This document shows, one piece after another, positions 5,789-12,498 of a stretch of 12,498 bases of DNA. The first letter of the stretch is position 1. Every line of letters starts with the position of its first letter. A program made the translations under genes and the position numbers. The notes under the pieces were generated by a model. The model was not told where the DNA came from and ran no database searches. It saw only the letters and a list, made by a program, of their open reading frames with translations. The stretch comes from Clostridia bacterium (GTDB lineage: Bacteria; Bacillota; Clostridia; Oscillospirales; CAG-272). The stretch lies in assembly GCA_017958705.1 (NCBI GenBank), contig JAGDCE010000037.1, positions 1-12,498 on the forward strand, written 5' to 3'.

Positions 5789-6274
5789 TTGATCGACGCA
5801 ATAAAAACATTTTTTACCGATACGTTCCCGCCGCAGCTCGCTGTGTTCTTTTGTTCTATGATACCGATCATCGAACTGCGCGGAGCGATCCCGCTCGGGT
5901 GCGTGCTCGGGTTGCCTTTTTGGCAGTCCTTCGGCATCGCCGTTATCGGCAACCTGCTTCCCGCGCCCTTTATACTGCTGTTTATTCAAAAGCTCTTTAG
6001 CTGGATGAAACGATTCAAGCTCACAAGAAAGATGGCGCTTTGGGGCGAACGGCGCGCAGAGGTAAAATCCGAAAAGCGCGAGAATCTCTCGTTTTTTGGG
6101 CTCGCACTCTTCGTCGCCATACCGCTTCCCGGCACCGGCGCATGGACCGGCTCACTTGTCGCGAATTTCCTCGGGATACGCTTCCGGAAAGCGATGCTCG
6201 CCGTAGTAGTGGGCGTCATTACCGCCGGGATCGTCGTCACGCTTATATCTTACGGAGTCGCAGGTATTTTTTAG
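5789..6274 (+). CDS. COG2426/small multidrug export (Sm_multidrug_ex) family membrane protein
   Basis: The protein has 161 residues with hydrophobic segments at about 14-40, 47-70, 102-126 and 133-158. Two near-symmetric signature blocks are visible, 'PIIELRGAIPLG' (26-37) and 'AIPLPGTGAWTGSL' (110-123); these mark the COG2426/PF06695 family. The middle, 'MKRFKLTRKMALWGERRAEVKSEKREN', is a basic cytoplasmic loop. The family name 'small multidrug export' is historical and the true substrate is not established. Translation starts at TTG 5789, with GAGGTG placed 5 nt upstream; no ATG in frame would preserve the first signature. It lies 19 nt downstream of ribU, so it is probably under the same riboswitch, which raises the question of a link to flavins. 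Confidence 0.85.
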   Translation: MIDAIKTFFTDTFPPQLAVFFCSMIPIIELRGAIPLGCVLGLPFWQSFGIAVIGNLLPAPFILLFIQKLFSWMKRFKLTRKMALWGERRAEVKSEKRENLSFFGLALFVAIPLPGTGAWTGSLVANFLGIRFRKAMLAVVVGVITAGIVVTLISYGVAGIF

Positions 6275-6283
6275 TCTGACGTA

Positions 6284-6312
6284 TTGACATTATACTCATT
6301 ATGTAGTATTAT
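6284..6312 (+). promoter_or_regulatory. Housekeeping promoter of metK
   Basis: A perfect TTGACA (6284-6289), a 17 nt spacer and TATTAT (6307-6312) are seen 10 nt after the stop of the previous gene. The predicted start is near 6319, giving a leader of only about 44 nt before the ATG at 6363. The leader holds an AGGAGG SD and no room for a riboswitch. Confidence 0.85.
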
Positions 6313-6362
6313 ATTTATTTGGGTAACACAATATATTCACTTCACATACAGGAGGAACTTTT

Positions 6363-7535
6363 ATGAGCAAGTATCTTTTCACCAGCGAATCCGTTACCGA
6401 GGGGCATCCCGATAAAGTCTGCGACCGCATCTCCGATTCCGTCCTCGACGCGATAATCGCCAATGATCCTAACGCGCGCGTTGCCTGCGAGACCACCGTC
6501 ACGACCGGCGTCGTCAGCGTTATGGGCGAGATCACCACTAATTCCTACGCCGACATTCCCGGCATCGTCAGAAAGGCGCTGCGCGACATCGGTTACACGA
6601 GTGCCTGCGGCTTCGACGCCGACACCTGCGCTGTCGTAACCTCGATAGACGAGCAGTCCCCCGATATCGCGATGGGCGTCAACAAGTCCCTCGAGGACAA
6701 GTCCGAAAGAGAGAACTTCGGCGGCGGCGCCGGCGATCAGGGCATTATGTTCGGTTACGCCTGCGACGAAACGCCCGAGCTCATGCCGCTCGCCATCTCC
6801 CTCGCCCACAAGCTCGCCAAGAGACTTACCGCCGCGAGAAAAGAAGGGATTCTTCCCTATCTTTTCCCCGACGGAAAAACCCAGGTCACCGTTGAATACG
6901 CAGACGGCAAGCCCTCGCGCATCGACACCGTCGTCGTTTCTTCTCAGCACACCGCCGACGTTTCGCTCGACGAGCTCCGCAAAGGCATAATCGAAAACGT
7001 TATCAAGCCCACCATTCCCGCCGGCCTGATCGACGATAATACCCGCATACTCATCAACCCCACCGGACGCTTCGTAGTCGGCGGACCCGTCGGCGACTCC
7101 GGACTGACCGGCAGAAAGATCATCGTTGACACCTACGGCGGCTACGCCAGACACGGCGGCGGCGCTTTCTCCGGCAAGGATCCGACCAAGGTCGACCGCA
7201 GCGCCTCTTACGCCGCGCGTTACGCCGCGAAGAACGTCGTCAAAGCGGGGCTCGCCTCCAAGTGCGAGATCGAGCTCGCTTACGCAATCGGCGTCGCGAA
7301 GCCCGTTTCGGTGTTCGTCGACACCTTCGGCACCGGAAAGATCCCGGATGAAAAGATCTCCGAGATCATCTGCAAGGTCTTCGACTTCACGCCCGACGGC
7401 ATCATCAGAACTCTCGACCTTCGCAAGCCGATCTACGCTCCGCTTTCCGCTTACGGACACATGGGACGCGAAGATCTCGGCGTACGTTGGGAGGATACCT
7501 ACAAAGTCGACGAGCTGCTCGTCCTCGCCAGGTAA
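6363..7535 (+). CDS. metK: S-adenosylmethionine synthetase (methionine adenosyltransferase)
   Basis: This cytoplasmic enzyme makes S-adenosylmethionine from methionine and ATP; it supplies, among others, the radical SAM enzyme encoded by scfB. The protein has 390 residues, the normal bacterial length. Family blocks are complete: 'TEGHPDKVCDRISD' with His15 and Asp17 near the ATP phosphates, 'GAGDQGIMFGYA' (122-133), 'GRFVVGGPVGDSGLTGRKIIVD', and the glycine-rich 'HGGGAFSGKDPTKVDRS' (264-280) including the catalytic Lys region. The start is set by AGGAGG 7 nt upstream. It has its own strong promoter and no SAM riboswitch. A short ORF follows after about 50 nt and then recD2, with no clear terminator between. 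Confidence 0.98.
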   Translation: MSKYLFTSESVTEGHPDKVCDRISDSVLDAIIANDPNARVACETTVTTGVVSVMGEITTNSYADIPGIVRKALRDIGYTSACGFDADTCAVVTSIDEQSPDIAMGVNKSLEDKSERENFGGGAGDQGIMFGYACDETPELMPLAISLAHKLAKRLTAARKEGILPYLFPDGKTQVTVEYADGKPSRIDTVVVSSQHTADVSLDELRKGIIENVIKPTIPAGLIDDNTRILINPTGRFVVGGPVGDSGLTGRKIIVDTYGGYARHGGGAFSGKDPTKVDRSASYAARYAAKNVVKAGLASKCEIELAYAIGVAKPVSVFVDTFGTGKIPDEKISEIICKVFDFTPDGIIRTLDLRKPIYAPLSAYGHMGREDLGVRWEDTYKVDELLVLAR

Positions 7536-7586
7536 ACGCCTCACTCAAACGACCGGTACCGAGTATAATATTACCGAGGTGATGTT

Positions 7587-7835
7587 ATGCCGGCGCCGGT
7601 CTTATTGTATATGCTGGTCTTCTTCGCCGCTTTCGGATTCTTTGAGTTTTTTTCATCGATCATTAACGCGCTGAATCTCAAAAACGGCGGAGATAACAAT
7701 AGAACCATCCACGATCGAAACCCGGAGGCTGAAGCTGATGGAGACGGAAACCCTGCGCGGCACGGTCAACTCCGTGATATACGTAAACGAGTTGAACCGC
7801 CACACGATACTGAAACTGCTTACCGACGACGGTGA
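7587..7835 (+). CDS. Small putative membrane protein overlapping recD2 start
   Basis: The ORF has 82 codons preceded by a very good ribosome site (GAGGTGAT, 3 nt before the ATG at 7587). Residues 5-27 form one hydrophobic, Phe-rich helix ('LLYMLVFFAAFGFFEFFSSI'), followed by a charged tail. The last 98 nt overlap the start of recD2 in a different frame, and the tail there is low-complexity Arg/Asp/Glu-rich sequence of the kind expected from an out-of-frame read. So either this is a genuine small single-pass protein translationally coupled to recD2, or a longer gene has been shifted out of frame near 7690. I do not recognise a family. The SD and hydrophobic start support translation; the C-terminus is doubtful. 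Confidence 0.45.
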   Translation: MPAPVLLYMLVFFAAFGFFEFFSSIINALNLKNGGDNNRTIHDRNPEAEADGDGNPARHGQLRDIRKRVEPPHDTETAYRRR

Positions 7836-9930
7836 GATCACCGTTGCCGGCACTTTTGCTGACGTAAATCCCGGCGAACTTCTGACGCTCACCGGCAGCT
7901 TCGTTATGCATTCAAAATACGGCAGGCAATTCAACTCGGCGTCATATGAAAAGGAGCTTCCCGACAAGGCTGACGTAATAATGAAATATCTGTCCTCCGG
8001 CGCGATCAAGGGCATCGGACCGGTCACGGCAAAGGCCATCGTCGACAAATTCGGCGACGATACGCTGAACGTTATAGAAAACCATCCGGACAAGCTCGCG
8101 ACCGTCAGAGGCGTGACGAAAGCAAAGGCGCAGCAGTTCTCCGCGGACTTCGCGAAACAGAACTCCGCGAGAACGACGATAATTTCGCTTATCGACCTCG
8201 GTATAGAAGCGCACTTTGCGATAAAGGTATTCGACGCGTTCGGCGAAGCCGCGGTGGAAACGGTCGAGCGTAACCCTTACGCGATATACGAAGCTGTCCG
8301 CGGCTTCGACTTCCCCGCCTGCGACTCTCTCGCGGCGAGGCTCGGATTCGACGGCGATTTCCCGCGCCGCGTAGAGGCCGGGCTGCGGTATATGCTGCGC
8401 TTCAATCTGCAAAACGGACACACCTACCTGCCGCGTAAACAATTGACGGAGCTTACGTCGACAATGCTATCTGTTGAGCCATCCGTCGTAGACGAGGCGC
8501 TGATCGCTTCTGTTGAAAAAGGGTATCTGACAGCCTTCGGCGACGCCGGCTCCGAGAAGATATTCCTGCCCGAATATTTTAACGCGGAAAACACCTGCGC
8601 GGAGCGTCTTTACGCTTTGAACTCATATAAGACATCGCCGCTCAAATATAAAGATCTGCTGCCCAAGATCGAAAAGGAAAACAACATCAGGTACTCGGAA
8701 AAGCAGACCGAGGCGATAATCGCCGCCGCCGAAAACGGTATATTCGTCCTTACGGGCGGTCCCGGCACAGGCAAGACGACTACGCTGCGAGGCATCATCT
8801 CCCTATTTGAGCGCAACGGCATGAAGATACTCCTCGCCGCGCCCACCGGCCGCGCCGCGATGCGAATGTCCGCGCTTACCGGAAAGGAAGCCAAAACCAT
8901 CCACCGCCTGCTCGAGGTCGTTCCGAACGAAGACGATGAGATACCCGTATTCACACGGGACGAGACGCATCCGCTCGAATGCGACGCGCTCATCATAGAC
9001 GAGCTCTCCATGGTCGACGTCATCGTGTTCGAGGCGCTTCTGATGGCCGTAAAACCGGGTTGCAGGCTTGTTTTAGTCGGCGATTTCAACCAGCTCCCCT
9101 CCGTCGGCGCCGGCAACATACTTGAAGATATAATCAAAAGCGAGATCATTTACTGCGTTGACCTCGACGTTATATTCAGGCAGTCCGAAAACAGCCTTAT
9201 CGTCACCAACGCGCACAGCATAGTCAACGGCGAACTGCCGGTGCTGAACGATACGAAGCACGACTTCTTCTTCCTGCGCGGTAACGACGCGGCATCGATC
9301 GCCGATACGGTCGTCGACCTCTGCGCCAACAGGCTCCCGAAGGCTTACGGCGCAGATTCTTTCAAGGACATACAGATTATCTCCCCGACCCGCATCGGCG
9401 AAAGCGGCACCGTCGCGCTTAACGCAAGGCTGCAGGCGATACTCAACCCCAGGTCCCCGAACAAAGGCGAACGCACGTTCGGCTCGACCGTTTTCCGCGT
9501 CGGCGACAAGGTGATGCAGACGAAGAACAACTACGATATCGTCTACAAGCTTTCCGACGGATCCGCAGGCGCCGGCATATACAACGGCGATATAGGAATG
9601 ATCACCGCGATCGGCAACGAGCCGTTCATCACCATAGATTTCGACGGACGCGTCGCTCAGTACGCGTACGAATGGCTCGGACAGCTAGAGCACGCCTACG
9701 CGATAACCGCTCACAAAAGCCAGGGCAGCGAATACGCCTACGTCATCTTCCCCACCGCCGCACCGAAAAAGCTCCAATACCGCAACCTATTCTACACCGC
9801 GGTAACGCGCGCTAAGGATATGTGCATAGTCGTCGGCACGCGCGAAGACGTCGAGTATATGACAAAAAACAACAAGGAACGCCGCCGCTACACGGCGCTC
9901 GCTCAGTTCCTCCGCCTCGAGGCGCTGTAA
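7738..9930 (+). CDS. recD2: RecD2-type ATP-dependent DNA helicase (RecD/TraA family)
   Basis: This is a superfamily 1B 5'-3' DNA helicase acting alone, without RecBC, in DNA repair. The 730 residues match RecD2 proteins of Firmicutes. Order of parts: an N-terminal OB-like region ('LRGTVNSVIYVNELNRHTILKL', about 5-60), helix-hairpin-helix repeats ('GAIKGIGPVTAKAIVDKFG', then 'LATVRGVTKAKAQQF', about 85-140), Walker A GGPGTGKT (340-347), Walker B IIDE (419-422), 'VLVGDFNQLPSVGAGN' (about 445-460), and the C-terminal 'HAYAITAHKSQGSE' (652-665) and 'YTAVTRAKD' (686-694) motifs. All helicase motifs look intact. The ATG at 7738 has GGAGG 9 nt upstream. comF starts 13 nt after the stop. Confidence 0.96.
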   Translation: METETLRGTVNSVIYVNELNRHTILKLLTDDGEITVAGTFADVNPGELLTLTGSFVMHSKYGRQFNSASYEKELPDKADVIMKYLSSGAIKGIGPVTAKAIVDKFGDDTLNVIENHPDKLATVRGVTKAKAQQFSADFAKQNSARTTIISLIDLGIEAHFAIKVFDAFGEAAVETVERNPYAIYEAVRGFDFPACDSLAARLGFDGDFPRRVEAGLRYMLRFNLQNGHTYLPRKQLTELTSTMLSVEPSVVDEALIASVEKGYLTAFGDAGSEKIFLPEYFNAENTCAERLYALNSYKTSPLKYKDLLPKIEKENNIRYSEKQTEAIIAAAENGIFVLTGGPGTGKTTTLRGIISLFERNGMKILLAAPTGRAAMRMSALTGKEAKTIHRLLEVVPNEDDEIPVFTRDETHPLECDALIIDELSMVDVIVFEALLMAVKPGCRLVLVGDFNQLPSVGAGNILEDIIKSEIIYCVDLDVIFRQSENSLIVTNAHSIVNGELPVLNDTKHDFFFLRGNDAASIADTVVDLCANRLPKAYGADSFKDIQIISPTRIGESGTVALNARLQAILNPRSPNKGERTFGSTVFRVGDKVMQTKNNYDIVYKLSDGSAGAGIYNGDIGMITAIGNEPFITIDFDGRVAQYAYEWLGQLEHAYAITAHKSQGSEYAYVIFPTAAPKKLQYRNLFYTAVTRAKDMCIVVGTREDVEYMTKNNKERRRYTALAQFLRLEAL

Positions 9931-9943
9931 GGAGGAGGCGGCA

Positions 9944-10690
9944 ATGGACAGACCGAAAACCTTTCTTCAAGCGCTCGGATGCGTTATTTATCCTAACAGA
10001 TGCGCCTTCTGTGACGAGCTGATCCCGATATCAAAATACGTATGCGAACGCTGTGAAGCCGAGCTTCCGCACGTGATCGGCAACATCTGCCGTAAATGCG
10101 GGTGCGAACGCAAATACTGCAAGTGCGGAAAAGGCCTTGAGTTCGACCGCGCCGTCGCTCCGCTTTACTACGCCGAGCCTTTCAACCGCGGGCTCCTGAA
10201 ATTCAAAAAGAACCGCGAAGACTGGCGCGCAGAGGTGTTTGCGATCTACATGGCGGGAACCGCGACTGAAGCTTACGCCGGCGAGCGCATCGACTTTGCC
10301 GTACGCGTTCCGGATCACAAATCGCGCATCGACGATAATGTGCGCGGGCCGCGGCTCGGCGCAGGCAAGTCCCCTAACGCTACGCTCGCCAAAGCTTTCT
10401 GCGCCGAATACGGAGTCGAATTAAAAGAAGGCGTGCTCCGGTATTACTCAGACGACTCAAAAAGCCAGCGTTCGCGCAATTTCAACGAACGCCACGCAAA
10501 CGTTTTCGGCATGTTCGACATTGTTGACGACGGATGCGAGCTTTTCGGCAGCAACGTGCTTCTGATCGACGACGTTTTCACCACGGGATCGACGTTGAGC
10601 GAATGTGCGAAAATGCTCAAGCTGCACGGCGCGGAATCCGTTTTCTGCGTCACACTTTTCACAACGAAACAGGAGAAAAGAAAAAAATAA
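9944..10690 (+). CDS. comF: ComF family protein (zinc finger plus phosphoribosyltransferase fold)
   Basis: The protein has 248 residues. The N-terminus carries two Cys-rich zinc ribbons: CX2C...CX2C at C20, C23, C34 and C37, then C49, C52, C59 and C61. The C-terminus has the PRPP-binding loop of type I phosphoribosyltransferases, 'LLIDDVFTTGST' (206-217). ComF proteins help handle incoming single-stranded DNA in natural transformation, with the helicase ComFA; no comFA or comFC partner is seen here, and many Firmicutes have comF alone. The region that normally reads 'RGFNQ' after 'VPDHKSR' is here 'RGPRLGAGKSPNATLAKAF', with several extra residues. GGAGGAGG directly after the recD2 stop serves the ATG at 9944, so the two genes are likely co-transcribed. 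Confidence 0.9.
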   Translation: MDRPKTFLQALGCVIYPNRCAFCDELIPISKYVCERCEAELPHVIGNICRKCGCERKYCKCGKGLEFDRAVAPLYYAEPFNRGLLKFKKNREDWRAEVFAIYMAGTATEAYAGERIDFAVRVPDHKSRIDDNVRGPRLGAGKSPNATLAKAFCAEYGVELKEGVLRYYSDDSKSQRSRNFNERHANVFGMFDIVDDGCELFGSNVLLIDDVFTTGSTLSECAKMLKLHGAESVFCVTLFTTKQEKRKK

Positions 10691-10700
10691 GCGTCTTCTC

Positions 10701-10729
10701 TTGCAATAATCGGATTATTCGGTTATAAT
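10701..10729 (+). promoter_or_regulatory. Housekeeping promoter of mreB, with inverted repeat in spacer
   Basis: TTGCAA (10701-10706), 17 nt, then a perfect TATAAT (10724-10729). A perfect 7+1+7 inverted repeat, AATAATC-G-GATTATT (10705-10719), overlaps the -35 edge and spacer, as an operator would. The predicted start is near 10736, leaving a leader of about 55 nt. Confidence 0.8.
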
Positions 10730-10763
10730 TAGATGTTTGAAGACCATCACCTCTACAAAGAAA

Positions 10764-10777
10764 GCCGCTTCTGCGGC
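10764..10777 (+). promoter_or_regulatory. Leader hairpin just upstream of the mreB SD
   Basis: GCCGC and GCGGC form a 5 bp GC stem with a TTCT loop, ending 2 nt before the AAGGAG SD (10780-10785) of mreB. It may protect the 5' end or tune initiation. The pairing is seen; the role is inferred. Confidence 0.4.
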
Positions 10778-10791
10778 GGAAGGAGAATAAT

Positions 10792-11808
10792 ATGGCATTC
10801 GGTACAGACGTCGGTATAGACCTCGGCACCGCGACGGTCCTCATCTACGTCAAGGGCAAGGGAATCGTATTAAACGAGCCCTCGGTCGTAGCGGTCGATA
10901 AAGTCAATAAAATAATCAAAAAAGTCGGCATAGAGGCGCAGCAGATGCTCGGAAGAGCGCCCGGCACGATCGAGCCCGTACGTCCGCTCAAGGACGGCGT
11001 CATTTCCGACTACGATCTGACTGAAAAGATGATCAAATACTTTCTCCGCAAGGTGCTCGGCAACACGAGTTTCTGGCCGAGGATCATGGTATGCGTCCCC
11101 TCCTCCATCACCGAAGTCGAGATACTCGCGGTCAGAAACGCCGTCAAGAAAGCCGGCGCGAGGCACGTATACATAATCGAAGAGCCGATCGCCGCCGCAA
11201 TAGGAGCCGGCATCGACATCATCAAGCCCTGCGGAAACATGGTTGTCGATATCGGCGGCGGTACGACCGATATCGCCGTTATCTCGCTCGGCGGCGTCGC
11301 AAACAAGACGTCCATCAAGATTGCGGGCGACCGCTTCGACGAAGCGCTCATCAAATATATCCGCCGCAAGTTCAACGTCCTCATCGGCGACCGTACCGCT
11401 CAGGATACCAAGGAAGCGATCGGCTGCGTATATATGCCCACGGACGTCATCTCAATTCCCGTAAAAGGGCGCTGCCTCATGACCGGGCTGCCCAAGACGA
11501 TCGACGTCAACTCCGAGGACATGCTCGCGGCGTTCGAAGAGCCTGCGAACGCGATCTCCGACGCTGTCTGCCGCGTGCTCGAAGGCACCGAACCGGAGCT
11601 CGTCGCGGATATTTCCAAGAACAAGATCCACCTCACCGGAGGCGGCTCGCTCGTCAAAGGCCTCGCCGAACTGCTCACCGTACGCACCGGCATACAGACC
11701 GTCGTCGCGGAAGACGCCGTTTCCTGCGTCGTCAGAGGTACCGGCATCGCGCTTGAAAACGAAAAACTGTTCGCCGCCATTTCCCATAACGCTCTTATGA
11801 GCGATTGA
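10792..11808 (+). CDS. mreB: Rod shape-determining actin homologue MreB/Mbl
   Basis: This is a bacterial actin that polymerises under the cytoplasmic membrane and directs lateral wall synthesis. It has 338 residues, the normal length. Actin-fold motifs are complete: phosphate-1 'DVGIDLGTATVLIYVKGKG' (6-24, the usual family block), 'PSVVAVD', 'RPLKDGVISDYD', phosphate-2 'VVDIGGGTTDIAVISLGG' (151-168), 'GDRFDEALIKYIRRKF', and the adenosine motif 'LTGGGSLVKGL' (281-291). The start has AAGGAG 6 nt upstream and its own promoter. No mreC or mreD follows, so this may be a stand-alone Mbl- or MreBH-type paralogue; I cannot separate these by eye. An amidohydrolase gene follows 22 nt later. Confidence 0.95.
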   Translation: MAFGTDVGIDLGTATVLIYVKGKGIVLNEPSVVAVDKVNKIIKKVGIEAQQMLGRAPGTIEPVRPLKDGVISDYDLTEKMIKYFLRKVLGNTSFWPRIMVCVPSSITEVEILAVRNAVKKAGARHVYIIEEPIAAAIGAGIDIIKPCGNMVVDIGGGTTDIAVISLGGVANKTSIKIAGDRFDEALIKYIRRKFNVLIGDRTAQDTKEAIGCVYMPTDVISIPVKGRCLMTGLPKTIDVNSEDMLAAFEEPANAISDAVCRVLEGTEPELVADISKNKIHLTGGGSLVKGLAELLTVRTGIQTVVAEDAVSCVVRGTGIALENEKLFAAISHNALMSD

Positions 11809-11830
11809 TCCCCACAGAAAGAAGTCCCCG

Positions 11831-12498
11831 ATGAAGATAATCGATTTCCACTGCCACGCGTTCCCCGACAATATAGTCACGAAAGCCGTCAACGCCATCG
11901 GCGATTACTACGGTATCCCCATGCAGGAGGACGGCAAGCTGCCCACCATGCAGGCGTTTCTCGACGCGGATCCCGAGCGCAAGGTCGTTCTGCTCGCTAC
12001 CGCGACCGTTCCGCGCCAGGTCATTTCCATAAACACCTGGCTTTCCGGCATCATAAACGAGCGTGTGTTCGGCTTCGCCTCGATACACGCGGGGTTCGAG
12101 GACTGCGCCGGCGAGATCGACCGCGTTATTTCGCTCGGCTGCAAGGGCTTGAAGATCCACCCCGAGTTCCAGGGATTTGCTATCGACGATCCCGGCGCTT
12201 ATAAAATATATGAAGCCGCCGAGGGCAGACTTCCGATACTCTTCCATATGGGCGACGACAGATCTGATCTTTCCTCCCCCGCCAGATTAAAGAAGGTCAT
12301 CGGCGACTTCCCGAAGCAGACCGTCATCGGTGCGCATTTCGGCGGATACCGCGAATGGGACGAGTCGCTGAAGCTCCTGTGCGGAACGAACGTCTATATG
12401 GATACGTCGAGCTCGCTTTCTTACATAACGCCGGAATTCTCCGTCGACTTCATAAGGGCGCACGGGGCCGAGAAGTTCCTTTTCGGCACTGATTTCCC
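11831..12498 (+). CDS. Amidohydrolase-related metal-dependent hydrolase, 3' end outside window
   Basis: The frame is open from ATG 11831 to the right edge (222 codons). Motifs belong to the amidohydrolase-related TIM-barrel family (PF04909/COG2159): 'IIDFHCH' (His7, His9 as metal ligands), 'GCKGLKIHPEFQGF' (Lys108, His110), 'LFHMGD' (His139), 'VIGAHFGG' (His169) and 'FLFGTDF' (Asp221) just before the cut. These cover nearly the full active site, so only a short C-terminal part should be missing. Members include decarboxylases and hydrolases of small cyclic acids; the substrate here cannot be told. The ribosome site is weak (AGAAAGAAG), and the start is only 22 nt after the mreB stop, so it probably depends on mreB transcription. 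Confidence 0.88.
   Translation, partial: MKIIDFHCHAFPDNIVTKAVNAIGDYYGIPMQEDGKLPTMQAFLDADPERKVVLLATATVPRQVISINTWLSGIINERVFGFASIHAGFEDCAGEIDRVISLGCKGLKIHPEFQGFAIDDPGAYKIYEAAEGRLPILFHMGDDRSDLSSPARLKKVIGDFPKQTVIGAHFGGYREWDESLKLLCGTNVYMDTSSSLSYITPEFSVDFIRAHGAEKFLFGTDF

Noticed and set aside
5056..5952. 298-codon minus-strand frame opposite the riboswitch, ribU and the COG2426 gene
   Set aside because: It crosses the highly conserved FMN aptamer and two recognised genes; composition is a shadow (Arg/Asp/Tyr/Gly-rich) with no SD or motif.
6342..7544. 400-codon open frame on the minus strand opposite metK
   Set aside because: It mirrors metK exactly; open antisense frames are common in GC-rich coding DNA. 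The translation is Gly/Asp/Val-rich without family motifs, and metK is certain.
7564..7569. TATAAT between metK and the small ORF as a promoter
   Set aside because: No acceptable -35 box at 16-18 nt upstream (TCACTC at 7541).
7126..7674. 182-codon plus-strand frame inside the 3' end of metK
   Set aside because: Same-strand alternate frame of metK, Ser/Arg/Thr-rich, no ribosome site.
1..12498. Mobile elements, CRISPR repeats, tRNA or rRNA genes
   Set aside because: No transposase or integrase motifs, no spaced direct repeats, and no tRNA or rRNA signatures were seen on either strand.

Overview
The window looks like chromosomal DNA from a fermentative member of the class Clostridia (Firmicutes), probably an Oscillospiraceae/Ruminococcaceae-type gut bacterium. 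The main evidence is a SCIFF (six-cysteine) peptide with its radical SAM maturase, which is close to a lineage marker for Clostridia. Supporting evidence is a YrzE/TIGR04086 membrane protein beside yajC, an ECF riboflavin S component behind an FMN riboswitch, a SpoIIM-like protein, RecD2 and strong Shine-Dalgarno (SD) sites. Base composition is fairly GC-rich (about 55% by eye). I see no tRNA, rRNA, CRISPR array, insertion sequence or phage gene; this is housekeeping chromosome.

Layout: two transcription directions diverge at about 4.9 kb. On the minus strand, reading leftward from a good promoter at 4888-4916, the order is yajC, a TIGR04086/YrzE-type membrane protein, scfA (the 47-residue SCIFF precursor, 3809-3952), an RNA hairpin region, scfB (SCIFF maturase, probably from a TTG start), proC, a SpoIIM-like membrane protein, and a DUF624 membrane protein that runs off the left edge. 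Gaps are short apart from about 117 nt between scfA and scfB, so this may be one long operon.

On the plus strand a TTGACA-17-TATACT promoter reads into an FMN riboswitch, a terminator-like hairpin, ribU (riboflavin uptake) and a COG2426-type small membrane protein with a TTG start. A second strong promoter drives metK, which has a short leader and no recognisable SAM riboswitch. A small putative membrane protein then overlaps the start of recD2 (DNA helicase), which is followed by comF. A third strong promoter, with an inverted repeat in its spacer, drives mreB/mbl, followed by an amidohydrolase that runs off the right edge.

The most interesting element is the ranthipeptide pair scfA-scfB. 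ScfB is expected to form sulfur-to-carbon thioether crosslinks in the six-Cys peptide. The peptide gene is very short and easily missed, and it lies immediately downstream of a Sec-accessory gene (yajC) and a small four-helix membrane protein. Its biological role is unsettled in the family. The gene families are known, so I do not claim a wholly new system; the less described parts are the local RNA structures, the lipoprotein-like YajC, the overlapping small ORF and the operon composition.
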